Assembly: GCA_963699175.1 (NCBI GenBank)
Contig: OY969418.1
Location: forward strand, 6,696,001 to 6,760,000
Reading direction: 5' to 3'
Origin: JACPYM01 sp963699175
GTDB taxonomy: Bacteria > Acidobacteriota > Blastocatellia > RBC074
Length of the DNA: 64,000 nt
Made by a program: the position numbers and the translations under genes. A model generated the notes under the pieces. It ran no database searches, was not told the DNA's origin, and was given only the letters and a program-made list of their open reading frames with translations. Below, in pieces: positions 1-9,028 of the stretch. Position 1 is the stretch's first letter. The number at the start of each line of letters is the position of its first letter.

Positions 1-1060
1 TGACAGGGCCATTCACGCCCTCGCCGCCGGAGCCATTCAACACACTCCAGGTATTGCTCACACTATTCCACTTGGCTACGTTGCTCGCGTTGATTGGCAT
101 GCCACCGAAATTATTTACGACGCTGAACCTCCCGCCCACAAACACGTCGTTGCCGCTCACCACCAGAGCGTTGGCTAAGTCTCCTCCCCCGGCGAATCCG
201 ACTCCATTGCCGCCTAACTGTCCCGTCAGCGCGCTCCAAGTATTGGTACCGCTATCCCACATTGCAACATTATTGACACCAGGCGGGAGCACCCCGGCTG
301 CCCCAGCAAATTCGCCACCCACAAATACTTTGCTCCCGCTCACGGCCAAGGCTTTGACAAATAAAGGAACAAACGGGCCATTTACCCCATTGCCGCCAAA
401 CTGTCCCGGCAGCGCACTCCACGTATGGGTATTACTGTTCCACCTGGCGACGTGATTAGCGGCCACTGGCCCTGGCGGGCCGAAACTCGCTTGATTGAAG
501 TTCCCACCCACATACACATCGCTCCCGCTTACCGCCAGCGCAGCGACTGGGCCAGTCACCCCGTTGCCACCGTTCTGGCCAATCAAGGGTTCCCAGAACT
601 GGCCCAACGTATCCCACTTGGCCACGTTGTTCACCGATACGTCGCCGGCGACGGTGAAACTTCCGCCCACGTAGACGTTATTGCCGCTGACGGCCAGAGC
701 CAGGACGTAGCCGTTGGTGCCGTTATGGAGCGGGAATTGATCAGACCAGCGGGCGCATTCCGTCGGGACGCTCCCTTGCACGAAGGTCGGCGCGCCATTC
801 GGCCCCAACACCATCCGGTAGCCAGCAGTGTTGAAGCTGCCTTGCATCCCTGCGCCCAGTTTCAACGTTCCGTCCGGATTGAGCGCGTTAGCAATCGGTG
901 TCATTTGGCCGGAGTCCGCGCCGCGCGCTGCCTGCGGTGGCCGCGCGGCCACGCCTGCACGTTGCGGCCCATAAAACAGCAACGCCACCGACGCTGCTAC
1001 TACCAAACTGACCAGCGACAGGTTGAACAGATAACGATTGAGCCGTGTGTGTGTGTGCAT
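1..1060 (-). CDS. Secreted beta-propeller-like repeat protein, C-terminus cut by window edge
   Basis: The reading frame is open from an ATG at 1060 down to the window edge, so about 353 codons are visible and the stop is missing. A GGAG lies 11 bases before the ATG. Residues about 8-30 are hydrophobic and look like a signal peptide or anchor. From about residue 110 a unit of roughly 60-65 residues recurs about four times, each with NVA(K/R)W, a W(S/E)xL strand, GGNGV, and ALAVSGxDVYVGGxF. This pattern fits kelch/galactose-oxidase-like or delta-60-type propeller blades, so an extracellular binding or structural role is inferred. No catalytic residue is visible. It is transcribed in the same direction as the next gene, whose N-terminus is similar in style (short H/T/R-rich start, then a hydrophobic stretch). 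Confidence 0.8.
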   Translation of the reverse strand, partial: MHTHTRLNRYLFNLSLVSLVVAASVALLFYGPQRAGVAARPPQAARGADSGQMTPIANALNPDGTLKLGAGMQGSFNTAGYRMVLGPNGAPTFVQGSVPTECARWSDQFPLHNGTNGYVLALAVSGNNVYVGGSFTVAGDVSVNNVAKWDTLGQFWEPLIGQNGGNGVTGPVAALAVSGSDVYVGGNFNQASFGPPGPVAANHVARWNSNTHTWSALPGQFGGNGVNGPFVPLFVKALAVSGSKVFVGGEFAGAAGVLPPGVNNVAMWDSGTNTWSALTGQLGGNGVGFAGGGDLANALVVSGNDVFVGGRFSVVNNFGGMPINASNVAKWNSVSNTWSVLNGSGGEGVNGPV

Positions 1061-1637
1061 AGTTTGTGAGTCTCCAATTCTTGTGTGTATGCAAAACTTC
1101 TAGCTAGCGCCCGCGTCGCGGGTCACGACTGGTCAGACATGATGAAGCAAAGGTGTGGCGGGTGCGTCTCAGCCTGTGAAACGTACAGCAGCGTCACGTA
1201 AGCTAGTCTGGTCGTAATGAAACCGCCTGACCTTTCTCCGGTGCCCTTACTCTTGTTGCCCACCCCGGGACAAAGGGTGGAGAGCAAATCCTAAAGCTGC
1301 TTGGCGAGAGAGAGACCGCTACGGACAAGCCGATCTTGGTGAGTGGAATTTTCCAGTGAGTGGAAACGCCTGCTCAAGTGGAATGTAAAGCGTAAAGCAA
1401 GCGCGGGCAGAGTATAGCCAGCCGGTTAAGCTTAAACAAGCCAAGCCACGTATCAGTGGTGAATTTTGTGGAGGTAAGAAAGCGGCGGGGAGCGATAGAC
1501 TGGATAGAGTGAGGTATGGCTTTGAAACGTTGGCTTGCGGGCGCTGTGTTTACGTTAAATGAAGCCCTGTGGGAGCGACATCTCGCAGGTCGTTCCCACA
1601 GGGCTTGGACACAAAAGTATCCTTTGGAACTCGCGTA
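1061..1637. other. Intergenic region with one long hairpin
   Basis: These 577 bases hold no convincing gene. They separate two minus-strand genes, so they should contain the 3' end of the gene at 1638-4577 and the promoter of the gene ending at 1060. The only clear structure is the hairpin at 1562-1606. I could not pick a convincing minus-strand promoter. Confidence 0.6.
1562..1606. repeat. 18-bp palindromic element downstream of a minus-strand gene
   Basis: Arms 1562-1579 and 1589-1606 are complementary over 18 bp with one G-U type mismatch, around a 9-base loop. The core GGAGCGACATCT also occurs in the palindrome at 26627-26673, so this is a member of a dispersed family and not only a terminator. 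Lying about 30 bases past the stop at 1638, it could end that transcript, but there is no obvious U-tract. Confidence 0.75.
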
Positions 1638-4577
1638 TCAGCAATTCGGCGGGAAGATTGGGATAGTCAATGTCGCCGCCGTCGTCAAGGTCAGCTTGTG
1701 CAGGTTGTGCCCTTGATTGAAAGCATTCGCCGCCGTCCCCGCGTTCGGATTGAAGTTGATTTGCGCGCCCAGCAACGCAATGTCCGATTGCGAGTAGAAT
1801 TTTGCCCAACCGCTGCGCCCCGCCGGAATGAACTGCTCGAAGCGCGGCGCGGTGCGCGGGAAGCTGCTTGAGAGTGATGAACGGAACTGACAGACGCCCG
1901 CTGTGAAGGTGAAGCTCAGCGGATTTTCGGCATCGTCGTAGAGAATGCCGAAGAGTGAACCGAGCGTCGCTGCCCCACTGGCCAAGCTGCCACCCACGCG
2001 ATTCAACACAATCAGCGTGTCGTTGCCATCAGCGCGCGACGGAAGATTCGAAGCCGCCAGCACACGCGGCGCGCGGTTGTAGCTCGTTCCATCAAAGCTC
2101 AACAGCGCCGTCACCGACAACCCATTGCACGCAGGCAAGCCGCCCGCGAGCGCCGCGAAGCCCTCCGCCGAGAGATTGGCCGCGTGTCCGCTTGAGAGTT
2201 TCACATACTCATCGCCGATCAGATAGTTGAAATCTACCGGACAGCCCGTCACCAAACTCGAAGCCACGGCCACGATGTAGCCGGTCGTGCCCGGATCAAT
2301 ATCAGAAGCCAAGAAAGTGGCCGTCTGATTCGGTGTCAAGCAAACCAGGCTGTCAGCGATTGAGCACGTAGCTCCATCTACAAAGAACAGATGCACGGCA
2401 ATCGGCACGCTCGGATTGGTGTTGGTAATGGCGATGCGCGTGTTCTGCTGATTGGGCGCGGCGATGCTCGACGAGTAGAGATTGTAGACGAGCACCGAGC
2501 CGGCCTTCTGATCGCTCACTTCGGCCGCCGCCGGGAAGAGCAAGCCGGGGCCGATGACGCTGCCGACCGGAGCGGCGTTGACAGTCAGCGTTGCGCTCGC
2601 GCTCGTCGTATTCGCGCCGCCGTTGTTGGTGGTGAGCGCGCCCGCCGGGATCATGTTGGCGTAGGGGCCGACTGTCGTGCTAGTGACTTGCACGCTCAAA
2701 GTGCAACTGCCGCCCGCCTGGATCGTGCCGCCGCTCAAGCTGACCGAGTTGGCGGTCTGTGTGGCCGTGCCGCCGCAGGTGGTGGCCGCTGTGCCCGCGA
2801 CGGTCGTCAAGCCTGCGGGCAAGGTGTCGGTCAGGCTCGCGCCGGTTAAGGTGATGCCCGCGCTGCTGAGCGTGATGGTCAACAGGCTGGTGCCGCCTGT
2901 GGTGATGGTTGCTGGATTGAAGGCCTTCGTCACGGTCGGCGGCAAGGCCTGCACTTCGAAGGCGCCGATGTCAGAGCCGTTACCGCCCGTGGCGTTGGCA
3001 ATCGCCGGATCATCCACGGGACGCGTGAAGCCGCGCTGGTCGGTGGTGATGGGCGTTGCGGTAATTGGGTCAAGCGCGGCAGCACCTTTGTCTATTGCAG
3101 GGCTGCCCGCGAGCAGCGCCATCGTTTGCGTCGGGCCGCCGTTATTGGCCAGCGGGCCGAGCAGCGGATTGATCTGCGCAGCATTCGTGCCGATCTGATC
3201 GGCAGTGCCGGGTGCGGGGGTGATGGTCGCGTCTTTGTTATTGCCGATCAGGTTCCAGCCCTGCGAGATCAGCGTGCCTTTGAAATCGGGGCCAAGGTCG
3301 GCGGTGTTCCCGGCAATGATGGTGTTCTTGGCATTCACCGTGCTGGTGTTGATCGAGCCATTGTCAACGCCGCCGCCATTGCTTTGGCTGCTGGCTCCGC
3401 CATTGACACCAGTCACGCCGGTTGTTGAGTTGCCGTAGATTGTCGTGTTGGTGAGATTCACCTGGCCAGTATTGTAAATGCCACCACCGCCGCCGAAAGA
3501 GACGGCACTACCTAAGCCTGTTGGGCAGTGGAATTGGAAAATAACGCCCTTGACGGTATTCCCGTTGAGCGTGCTGTTGGTGATATTCACTGTCCCGCCA
3601 TTAGAAATGCCACCGCCGGAACCGTTGTCAGAGAAGTAATTGTTAGTAGTGTAATTAATGACGGTACCGTTATTGACGGAGTTTCCGGAGATCGTGCTGT
3701 TCAACACATTTAATGTCCCCGTATTGAAAATTCCCCCAGCGGCGGAGCGCACAATAAGTATAGTTCCACCGGGGACACAAGGATTACCGGGTTGACCATC
3801 TTGAATGTCGCCGCTTTTCGCTGTGTTTCCAGAGAGCGTGCTGTTGATTAGATTCACCGTTCCGTTGGTGTTGAAAATTGCTCCGCCTGCGCCATTACTA
3901 CTTGGGTTAAATGCCGGGGATCGTTGAACGCTGTTGCCGCTGGCTATGTTCCCTGAGATGGAGCTGGTTGTTACAGTTACGGTTCCCGTGCTTTGGTTGT
4001 AGATTGCGCCGCCTAAGCCCGATGCTCCACTGTTGATGCCGCTGATAGCTTGATTACCGGTGAGCGTCACGTTGCTGAGGTTGAGCATGCCCGTGCTGTT
4101 ATTGAGAATGCCACCGCCGAAGCCATTGCTCGCTGTGTTGCCGTCAACTCCGCGATGCCTGCCATTCGCAATCGTCAGACCGGAGATTGTGACGTTGATC
4201 GCAGGCGTCACGCTGCCAATGTTGAACACGCGCACCGCGTTGTTGCCGCTGATGGTCAACAGGCTCGCGCCCGGCCCCTGAATCGTCAGGCTCTTGTTGA
4301 TCGCCAGTTCGCTTGCCAGCGTGATCGTGCCGTTCACTGCGAAGGTGATGGTCTCGCCCGCGCCCACATCGGCAATCGCCTGCCGCAGACTGCCCGCACC
4401 GCTGTCGTTGAGATTCATCACGACCTGGTTGGCCAGCGCCGGACTGGCCGCGCCGAGCGCCGCCGACACCGCCTCGCCAAGCGCCTCGGCCTGCGCGTCC
4501 CAACCCAGCCAACCCAAGGCGACCACGCCCAGCAACAAGCCGAGCGCCCAAATCATTCTGCGTGTGTGTAGTCTCAT
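1638..4577 (-). CDS. Secreted beta-helix/choice-of-anchor Q protein with DUF11-like and novel C-terminal domain
   Basis: This is a 979-residue exported protein. Residues 1-30 form a signal peptide ending near DAQA. A GSLRQAI motif near residue 62 opens a right-handed beta-helix region (to about 500), rich in repeated GNT, GGIxN and NSTxSGN turns. A GGPTQTMALLAGSPAID segment near residue 490 is typical of choice-of-anchor Q proteins. About residues 555-680 resemble a DUF11-like repeat (PPTVTKAFNP, then ATLTV). Residues about 690-979 form a separate Cys-containing domain that is also found in the protein at 36011-37000 and ends in PIFPPNC. A cell-surface or adhesive role is inferred; no enzyme motif is visible. 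The ATG at 4577 has only a weak GAG-rich leader. Confidence 0.88.
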   Translation of the reverse strand: MRLHTRRMIWALGLLLGVVALGWLGWDAQAEALGEAVSAALGAASPALANQVVMNLNDSGAGSLRQAIADVGAGETITFAVNGTITLASELAINKSLTIQGPGASLLTISGNNAVRVFNIGSVTPAINVTISGLTIANGRHRGVDGNTASNGFGGGILNNSTGMLNLSNVTLTGNQAISGINSGASGLGGAIYNQSTGTVTVTTSSISGNIASGNSVQRSPAFNPSSNGAGGAIFNTNGTVNLINSTLSGNTAKSGDIQDGQPGNPCVPGGTILIVRSAAGGIFNTGTLNVLNSTISGNSVNNGTVINYTTNNYFSDNGSGGGISNGGTVNITNSTLNGNTVKGVIFQFHCPTGLGSAVSFGGGGGIYNTGQVNLTNTTIYGNSTTGVTGVNGGASSQSNGGGVDNGSINTSTVNAKNTIIAGNTADLGPDFKGTLISQGWNLIGNNKDATITPAPGTADQIGTNAAQINPLLGPLANNGGPTQTMALLAGSPAIDKGAAALDPITATPITTDQRGFTRPVDDPAIANATGGNGSDIGAFEVQALPPTVTKAFNPATITTGGTSLLTITLSSAGITLTGASLTDTLPAGLTTVAGTAATTCGGTATQTANSVSLSGGTIQAGGSCTLSVQVTSTTVGPYANMIPAGALTTNNGGANTTSASATLTVNAAPVGSVIGPGLLFPAAAEVSDQKAGSVLVYNLYSSSIAAPNQQNTRIAITNTNPSVPIAVHLFFVDGATCSIADSLVCLTPNQTATFLASDIDPGTTGYIVAVASSLVTGCPVDFNYLIGDEYVKLSSGHAANLSAEGFAALAGGLPACNGLSVTALLSFDGTSYNRAPRVLAASNLPSRADGNDTLIVLNRVGGSLASGAATLGSLFGILYDDAENPLSFTFTAGVCQFRSSLSSSFPRTAPRFEQFIPAGRSGWAKFYSQSDIALLGAQINFNPNAGTAANAFNQGHNLHKLTLTTAATLTIPIFPPNC

Positions 4578-5124
4578 TACGTTTTCTCAGCGGTGTGGTG
4601 TAGAAGCCGCGCGCCGTAGCACAACGCGCGCCCACTGATCTATGTTGAACTAACGATACGATAGCGCGCTAGCGAGCATCACTGCCCGAGTGATGCGGCG
4701 CGCGCGAAATAGGTCTTGTTCGCAATTAGCTAGCGTGGCCTTGGGTGATTACTGCTGTGTGAGAAAGCCGCGTTAACTGGCGACAATTTAAGCGTGTGGG
4801 GACGCGCTGTCAATCAAACACGCCGCTTGGTTATACAATCAGTAGATCACGAAATCTTTGTTCTTTGCGCCGGAGGCGCGCCGGATATTAGCTGGTGGTG
4901 ACAACCACTGGGAACAGGGCAGCAATTGATTTCAAGCCCTTCGCAGGCTCAAGCTGGGGGATGAGTTTTGGCCCTTTCCTTTTTACCAGTTCCTCCCCGT
5001 GTGCCCCGTGGTTGTCTGACTCACCTGAGGTATTCCCGATAACTTCTCTTGTGCCTCGCGTGCCTTGCGTGTTTCAATTCGCCTACACAATGGCAACCGG
5101 TTTGGGAAATGAGAGGATGCGCGT
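4578..5124. other. Divergent intergenic region with small hairpin
   Basis: These 547 bases separate a minus-strand gene from the plus-strand RNase Z gene, so they should hold promoters in both directions. An 8-bp perfect hairpin with a 5-base loop lies at 4676-4696. A TATACAAT sequence near 4832 could be a plus-strand -10 element, but its -35 is weak. A 77-codon open frame at 4895-5128 shows no family features and is not called. Confidence 0.5.
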
Positions 5125-6048
5125 TTGAAGATCATTCCGTTGGGTACGAGTTCGGGCAAACCGACGCTGCATCGCAATGTCAGCGCGACGGCGGTGGTGG
5201 CGGAAGGCGAGTGGTGGCTCTTCGATTGCGGCGAAGGCACACAGATGCAGATCGCGCGCGCGGGCTTGTCATTCCACCGGCTGGCCGGGATTTTCATCAC
5301 GCACTTGCACGGCGATCACTTCAACGGCTTGGCGGGATTGCTCTCGACGATGGCGTTGGACAAACGCGCGCACGAGTTGATCTTAGTCGGCCCGCCGGGC
5401 GTCGGTGAATATCTTGACTTGCTGAAGCGTTTGAAAGTTCTCTGGCTCAATTACCCGCTCACGTTGCACGAGTTGGGCAAGAACGATTTTGCCGAGAGCG
5501 CGCAGCAAGAGGTTTACGACTCCGAACGATTTTTTATCACCACGCGCCCGCTCTATCACCGCATCTTTGCGCTCGGCTATCGCGTGCAGGAGAAAGACAA
5601 GCTGGGCAGATTCGATGTCGAGCGCGCGAAAGCCTTAGGCGTTCCCGCCGGGCCGCTCTACGGGCATTTGCAACGCGGCGAGGCGGTCACGCTGCCGGAT
5701 GGCCGCGTGATCGAACCGGCGACCGTCGTTGGGCCACCGCGTCCGGGCAAGGCGGTGGCCTACTGTTTGGACACGCGCCCGTGCGCGAATGCCGTGGCGT
5801 TGGCGCGCGACGTAGATTGGCTGATCTACGAAGCAACTTTTACGAACGACCTGGCGGAAGAGGCCGAGCATTATGGCCATTCGACCGCACGACAGGCGGC
5901 GCAAACTGCGTTGGACGCGCAGGCGCGGCGCTTGCTCATCACCCATTTCAGTTCACGCTTTCCCGATGCGACGCCGTTGTTGGAAGAGGCGCGCGAAGTT
6001 TTCCCCGCTACGACAATGGCGCGTGATCTGTTGGAACTTGAAGTTTGA
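5125..6048 (+). CDS. rnz: Ribonuclease Z
   Basis: RNase Z is a zinc-dependent endonuclease of the metallo-beta-lactamase fold that trims tRNA precursor 3' ends. The 307-residue length fits the short bacterial form. The N-terminus (IPLGTSSGKPT) and the H60-L-H62-G-D64-H65 metal motif are clear, as are GHST near residue 248 and the late HFSSRF histidine near 270. The start is a TTG eight bases after GAGAGG; a nearby ATG at 5117 reads only three codons before a stop. The next gene begins 20 bases downstream with its own strong ribosome binding site, so the two may be cotranscribed. Confidence 0.93.
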   Translation: MKIIPLGTSSGKPTLHRNVSATAVVAEGEWWLFDCGEGTQMQIARAGLSFHRLAGIFITHLHGDHFNGLAGLLSTMALDKRAHELILVGPPGVGEYLDLLKRLKVLWLNYPLTLHELGKNDFAESAQQEVYDSERFFITTRPLYHRIFALGYRVQEKDKLGRFDVERAKALGVPAGPLYGHLQRGEAVTLPDGRVIEPATVVGPPRPGKAVAYCLDTRPCANAVALARDVDWLIYEATFTNDLAEEAEHYGHSTARQAAQTALDAQARRLLITHFSSRFPDATPLLEEAREVFPATTMARDLLELEV

Positions 6049-6068
6049 CTACACAAGGAGAAATCGAA

Positions 6069-7235
6069 ATGAAAAAACAAGTCATGCTTTGTCTGTCGTT
6101 ACTGCTGTGTTTCCCGCTTCTCGTTTTGGCGCAATCAAAGCCAGCCAACAACGCCGAGCGCGAAGCAGCACGGCGCGAGTTGGAGTACCGGCTGGCGCGC
6201 GAAAAAGGCTACGATGTGGAAGTCCGCATTGAGACTGCCGAATCGTATTTCATCAGCAATGGCGAAAACGGCGTGCGAGGCCGCGCGCAACTCCGCGAGC
6301 GCGGCGCACGTTGGGAGGCGATCTGGTACGACACCGTCCTGGACACACGCCGCAACCGCGCGACGCGCGTGGAATGGGGTTACGGCAACCGCATCGGCGA
6401 ACGCAGCGAAAACCGTGATCAGGGGCGTTATGACGACCGCGCGTTGTTAGGAGCGGCGCGCAGTGGCAGGTACGAAATTCAACTCGTTGCCACCGGTCGC
6501 GTGCTCGACATCGGCCAGGGCAGACAGGTGGTGCAACGCACGTCGAATGGCGCGCGCACTCAGCAATGGGACATCGAAGAAGCGGGCGGCGGTTATTACT
6601 ACCTGCGCGCGGCTGAGACCGGCGAAGTGGCGGCCTGGCAAGGCGACGCGAACGGCGCGAGCATCGTGCTGGTACGGCAACGGCGCGGCGACGACAACCA
6701 AATGTGGGAGATCAGAAGCGGGCCAGACAACGGCTATTACTTCATCGCGCGCAACGGCAAGTCTATGGATTCGCCGAGCAGCGCGCGCAACGATGGCGGG
6801 CGGCTACAGCTTTACAGCCGCAATGGTGAAGCGAATCAGCGTTTTCTTTTGCGACAGATTGACGACCGCTCACGCAATGACGCAAGTATTCGTGACCGGG
6901 ATCGTTCTGACAACCGCGACCGTAATCGCGACTCTTTCGGTTCAGGCCGGATGAGTTGGCGCGGGCGTGTAGATGGCGAGATCGAGATCGAGATTCGCGG
7001 CGCTTCGGCGCGTGCGCGCCAACTCTCCGGCCAAGCGCCGTATGGTGTGCGCGCCGATTTCGGTTCCGCGTTGCCGCGCCGCGACGTGAGCGTCCGCGTA
7101 GAACGGCTGCGTGGGCGTGGACGAGTGGAGGTTATTCAACAGCCGTCTTCCTCAAACGGTTTTACCGCCGTTATCCGTATCAATGATTCGGCCGGAGGCT
7201 CGGATGAATACGAGCTTGAAGTGAGCTGGAATTGA
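6069..7235 (+). CDS. Secreted protein with ricin-type beta-trefoil lectin domain
   Basis: The protein has 388 residues. The ATG at 6069 follows AAGGAG by eight bases and begins a signal peptide (KKQVMLCLSLLLCFPLLVLAQ). Residues about 30-125 are charged, with paired Tyr/Trp. Residues about 130-265 form a ricin B-like beta-trefoil: RYEIQLVATGRVLDI, then QQWDI, NQMWEI and NQRFLL repeats, the QxW signature of that fold. A linker rich in R, D and N follows (about 265-295), then a beta-rich C-terminal domain with GRVDGEIEIEIRG. Carbohydrate binding outside the cell is inferred from the trefoil. The target is unknown. Confidence 0.82.
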   Translation: MKKQVMLCLSLLLCFPLLVLAQSKPANNAEREAARRELEYRLAREKGYDVEVRIETAESYFISNGENGVRGRAQLRERGARWEAIWYDTVLDTRRNRATRVEWGYGNRIGERSENRDQGRYDDRALLGAARSGRYEIQLVATGRVLDIGQGRQVVQRTSNGARTQQWDIEEAGGGYYYLRAAETGEVAAWQGDANGASIVLVRQRRGDDNQMWEIRSGPDNGYYFIARNGKSMDSPSSARNDGGRLQLYSRNGEANQRFLLRQIDDRSRNDASIRDRDRSDNRDRNRDSFGSGRMSWRGRVDGEIEIEIRGASARARQLSGQAPYGVRADFGSALPRRDVSVRVERLRGRGRVEVIQQPSSSNGFTAVIRINDSAGGSDEYELEVSWN

Positions 7236-7271
7236 GTTTCGAGTTGACTCACTATGTTTCGGCCGTAAGCC

Positions 7272-7296
7272 GCAGGGTCTCGTACAGAGACCCTGC
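7272..7296. repeat. Short perfect hairpin between genes
   Basis: Ten-base arms 7272-7281 and 7287-7296 are perfectly complementary around a 5-base loop, 50 bases before the next start. It lacks a T-tract, so it is better described as an attenuator-like or processing hairpin than as a sure terminator. Confidence 0.5.
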
Positions 7297-7345
7297 CACC
7301 TCATCTTTCAAATCAGCAATGGCAAATCGGCAAAGGAGAAAGCCA

Positions 7346-7861
7346 ATGAAAAAACTGATCGTGCTCAGCTTGATTTTTACCCTCATTCTGCCAGCCGCAG
7401 CGCTGGCCGGATTGGGTAGTAAGAAGGCCGCTTATCAAGGCGGCACCACCAAGGACAAGGATTTTCCCGGAGTCAAAAAAGCGGTAGAGGGTACGCTCAA
7501 TACCAACGATGAAAAGGAACTGAAGTTTGATTACACTTTGGACAAGACGCCTAAAGGTTATGCAATCCCTTATGGCCAAATCATTGACATCGAGTATGGA
7601 CAAAAGGCCGGACGGCGTGTAGGCGCGGCGATTGCGACAGCCATTCTGATCAGCCCGGTCGGCCTGTTTCTGCTATTCTCGAAGAAGCGCAAACATTTCG
7701 TCACCATCGGCTACAAGGATAACGACGGGAAGGAACAGGTAGCGGTCTTCGAGTTAGGCAAGGGCATCGTGCGCACGACACTGCCGATTCTGGAAACTCG
7801 TTCTGGCAAGAAAATCGAATATCAGGATGAGGACGCCAAGAAAGCCAGCAAAGGAAATTAG
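7346..7861 (+). CDS. Secreted protein of unknown function
   Basis: The ATG at 7346 follows AAAGGAG by seven bases; an upstream in-frame extension to 7232 is not signal-like. The 171-residue product has a Sec signal peptide (KKLIVLSLIFTLILPAAALA). It then has a beta-rich body, with IPYGQIIDIEYG near residue 70 and a hydrophobic glycine-rich segment (AAIATAILISPVGLFLLF, about 90-110) that may be a membrane helix. I do not recognise the family. A shared hairpin terminator at 7880-7927 separates it from the convergent gene. Confidence 0.75.
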   Translation: MKKLIVLSLIFTLILPAAALAGLGSKKAAYQGGTTKDKDFPGVKKAVEGTLNTNDEKELKFDYTLDKTPKGYAIPYGQIIDIEYGQKAGRRVGAAIATAILISPVGLFLLFSKKRKHFVTIGYKDNDGKEQVAVFELGKGIVRTTLPILETRSGKKIEYQDEDAKKASKGN

Positions 7862-7879
7862 CTTGGCTCAGATTATTTA

Positions 7880-7927
7880 AGCGGGCTTTGCCTGCAACCC
7901 AACATTGAGCTGCAGGCAAAGCCCGCT
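7880..7927. terminator. Bidirectional hairpin between convergent genes
   Basis: Arms 7880-7896 and 7911-7927 are perfectly complementary over 17 bp with a 14-base loop. The element lies between the stop at 7861 (plus) and the stop at 7963 (minus), so it can serve both transcripts. The stem contains GGGCTTTGCCTGCA, so it may belong to the dispersed palindrome set. Confidence 0.7.
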
Positions 7928-7962
7928 GAGCAACTTTTCCCTACCATCCGCTCTGAGCCGGC

Positions 7963-8526
7963 TCAGTTGAGCGACTCGACGCGAATCTTCGTGCATTTAA
8001 TCGTCCCCTCGCCGGAGATAATCGTCTCTCCAGTTGGAGTATAGATGTCCACTTTGGTCACTCCGCTGATCTCCAACGTGTTCGGATTGAGTTTGAACTT
8101 CACCCGTCCTTTGAAAGTGCTGTCGAGATTGCCCGCTGCGTCAAAGAGCAGTTGTTTGTAAATGATGGTGAACTCGTTGTCACCGGTGCGCTCCCACGCG
8201 CCGTGCTCGGTCGCAGCCAAATGCGGATTCGGCGGCCCGGCGTCCGAAGCCACGACAGTGCCGTCCGTACCGAAGGTAAATATAATGCGGAACGGTGGCG
8301 GCCCGCCTGCTTCCGGTGTATGCACGCCTTCCCACGAACCGATGAAGTTTTTGAGCTGTGCTTGTTTTGCCTGTTCGACGGCATCAAGGAGGCCACCACC
8401 GACCACGCCCTGTGCTTGTTGCGTTGTGTCTGAGCCGCCGTCGCTCGACTGTGCGTACACAGCCACGTTTGAAACCGCCATCAACGCGACGACGGTCAGG
8501 GCCAGGAAAATTCTTTTGGTAATCAT
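7963..8526 (-). CDS. Secreted lipocalin-like protein of unknown function
   Basis: The product has 187 residues. AAGGAG lies eight bases before the ATG at 8526. It has a signal peptide ending near VYAQS and a low-complexity linker. The body begins GSWEGVHTPEAGG and continues FRIIFTFGTDGTV, GAWERTGDNEF and FKLNPNTLEISG. Alternating strands around a GxW motif resemble a lipocalin/calycin barrel, similar in style to small secreted proteins in this phylum. This is a fold guess only. No ligand or enzyme residue can be named. Confidence 0.75.
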   Translation of the reverse strand: MITKRIFLALTVVALMAVSNVAVYAQSSDGGSDTTQQAQGVVGGGLLDAVEQAKQAQLKNFIGSWEGVHTPEAGGPPPFRIIFTFGTDGTVVASDAGPPNPHLAATEHGAWERTGDNEFTIIYKQLLFDAAGNLDSTFKGRVKFKLNPNTLEISGVTKVDIYTPTGETIISGEGTIKCTKIRVESLN

Positions 8527-8617
8527 TGTCGTTCTCCTTAGATTAATAGAAAGGTTGAAAAATTAAGTCGGGTAATCAGCCATTCACCAACCGCTTGGTT
8601 GGTCGCTTAACCTGACG

Positions 8618-8881
8618 TTAGCCTGGTGCGTTTAACGAATTGAGGCAGATGAAGAGCCGCCCGTCAGCGGTCTCGCGGAAATGCAAACGGCCCGCTTCGA
8701 CCTTGCGGCAGATGGCCCGCAGGCTGAGGCCGGTAAGCAACCCGGCTTCTTCCAACGTGACCAGCTTGACCTCGGCAGCGCATTGCGGACACCAACCGGT
8801 GAGCGCCACCCGTGCCTGCCTGCGCAAACAAACAATCGTTTCGGTTTCGACCGTAATCTCTGTCCGCCGCTTCCGCTTCAC
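8618..8881 (-). CDS. Small helix-turn-helix DNA-binding protein with CxxC
   Basis: The start is a GTG at 8881 with GGAGG five bases upstream. The 87-residue product has a basic N-terminus (KRKRRTEITVETE), a CPQC pair near residues 31-34, and then VTLEEAGLLTGLSLRAICRKV, which reads as a MerR/excisionase-like helix-turn-helix. A short strand with FRETADGRLFICLNSL follows. It is divergent from the large wHTH-TPR regulator with 204 bases between, so a regulatory link is plausible. Zinc binding would need two more ligands than the CxxC shows. Confidence 0.7.
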   Translation of the reverse strand: MKRKRRTEITVETETIVCLRRQARVALTGWCPQCAAEVKLVTLEEAGLLTGLSLRAICRKVEAGRLHFRETADGRLFICLNSLNAPG

Positions 8882-9028
8882 ATTGCCTCCAAAAGAGCCT
8901 GCTTGTGATTGCTACATTCCACCGGCGCGGCCTACAATCGGTGCGCCCACGCAAGAAGCTGAGCAGCAGGGAATCCCCATCACTCTCAGTTCTCGTATCA
9001 ACTCGCGGCGCAAGGTAGCGGAAAAGCC

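Noticed and set aside
54..1069. Plus-strand open frames over the first kilobase
   Set aside because: The minus strand carries a continuous repeat protein with a signal peptide; the plus frames are shadows of it.
4895..5128. A 77-codon open frame before rnz
   Set aside because: No ribosome binding site, no family motif and biased composition; it ends in the rnz start region.
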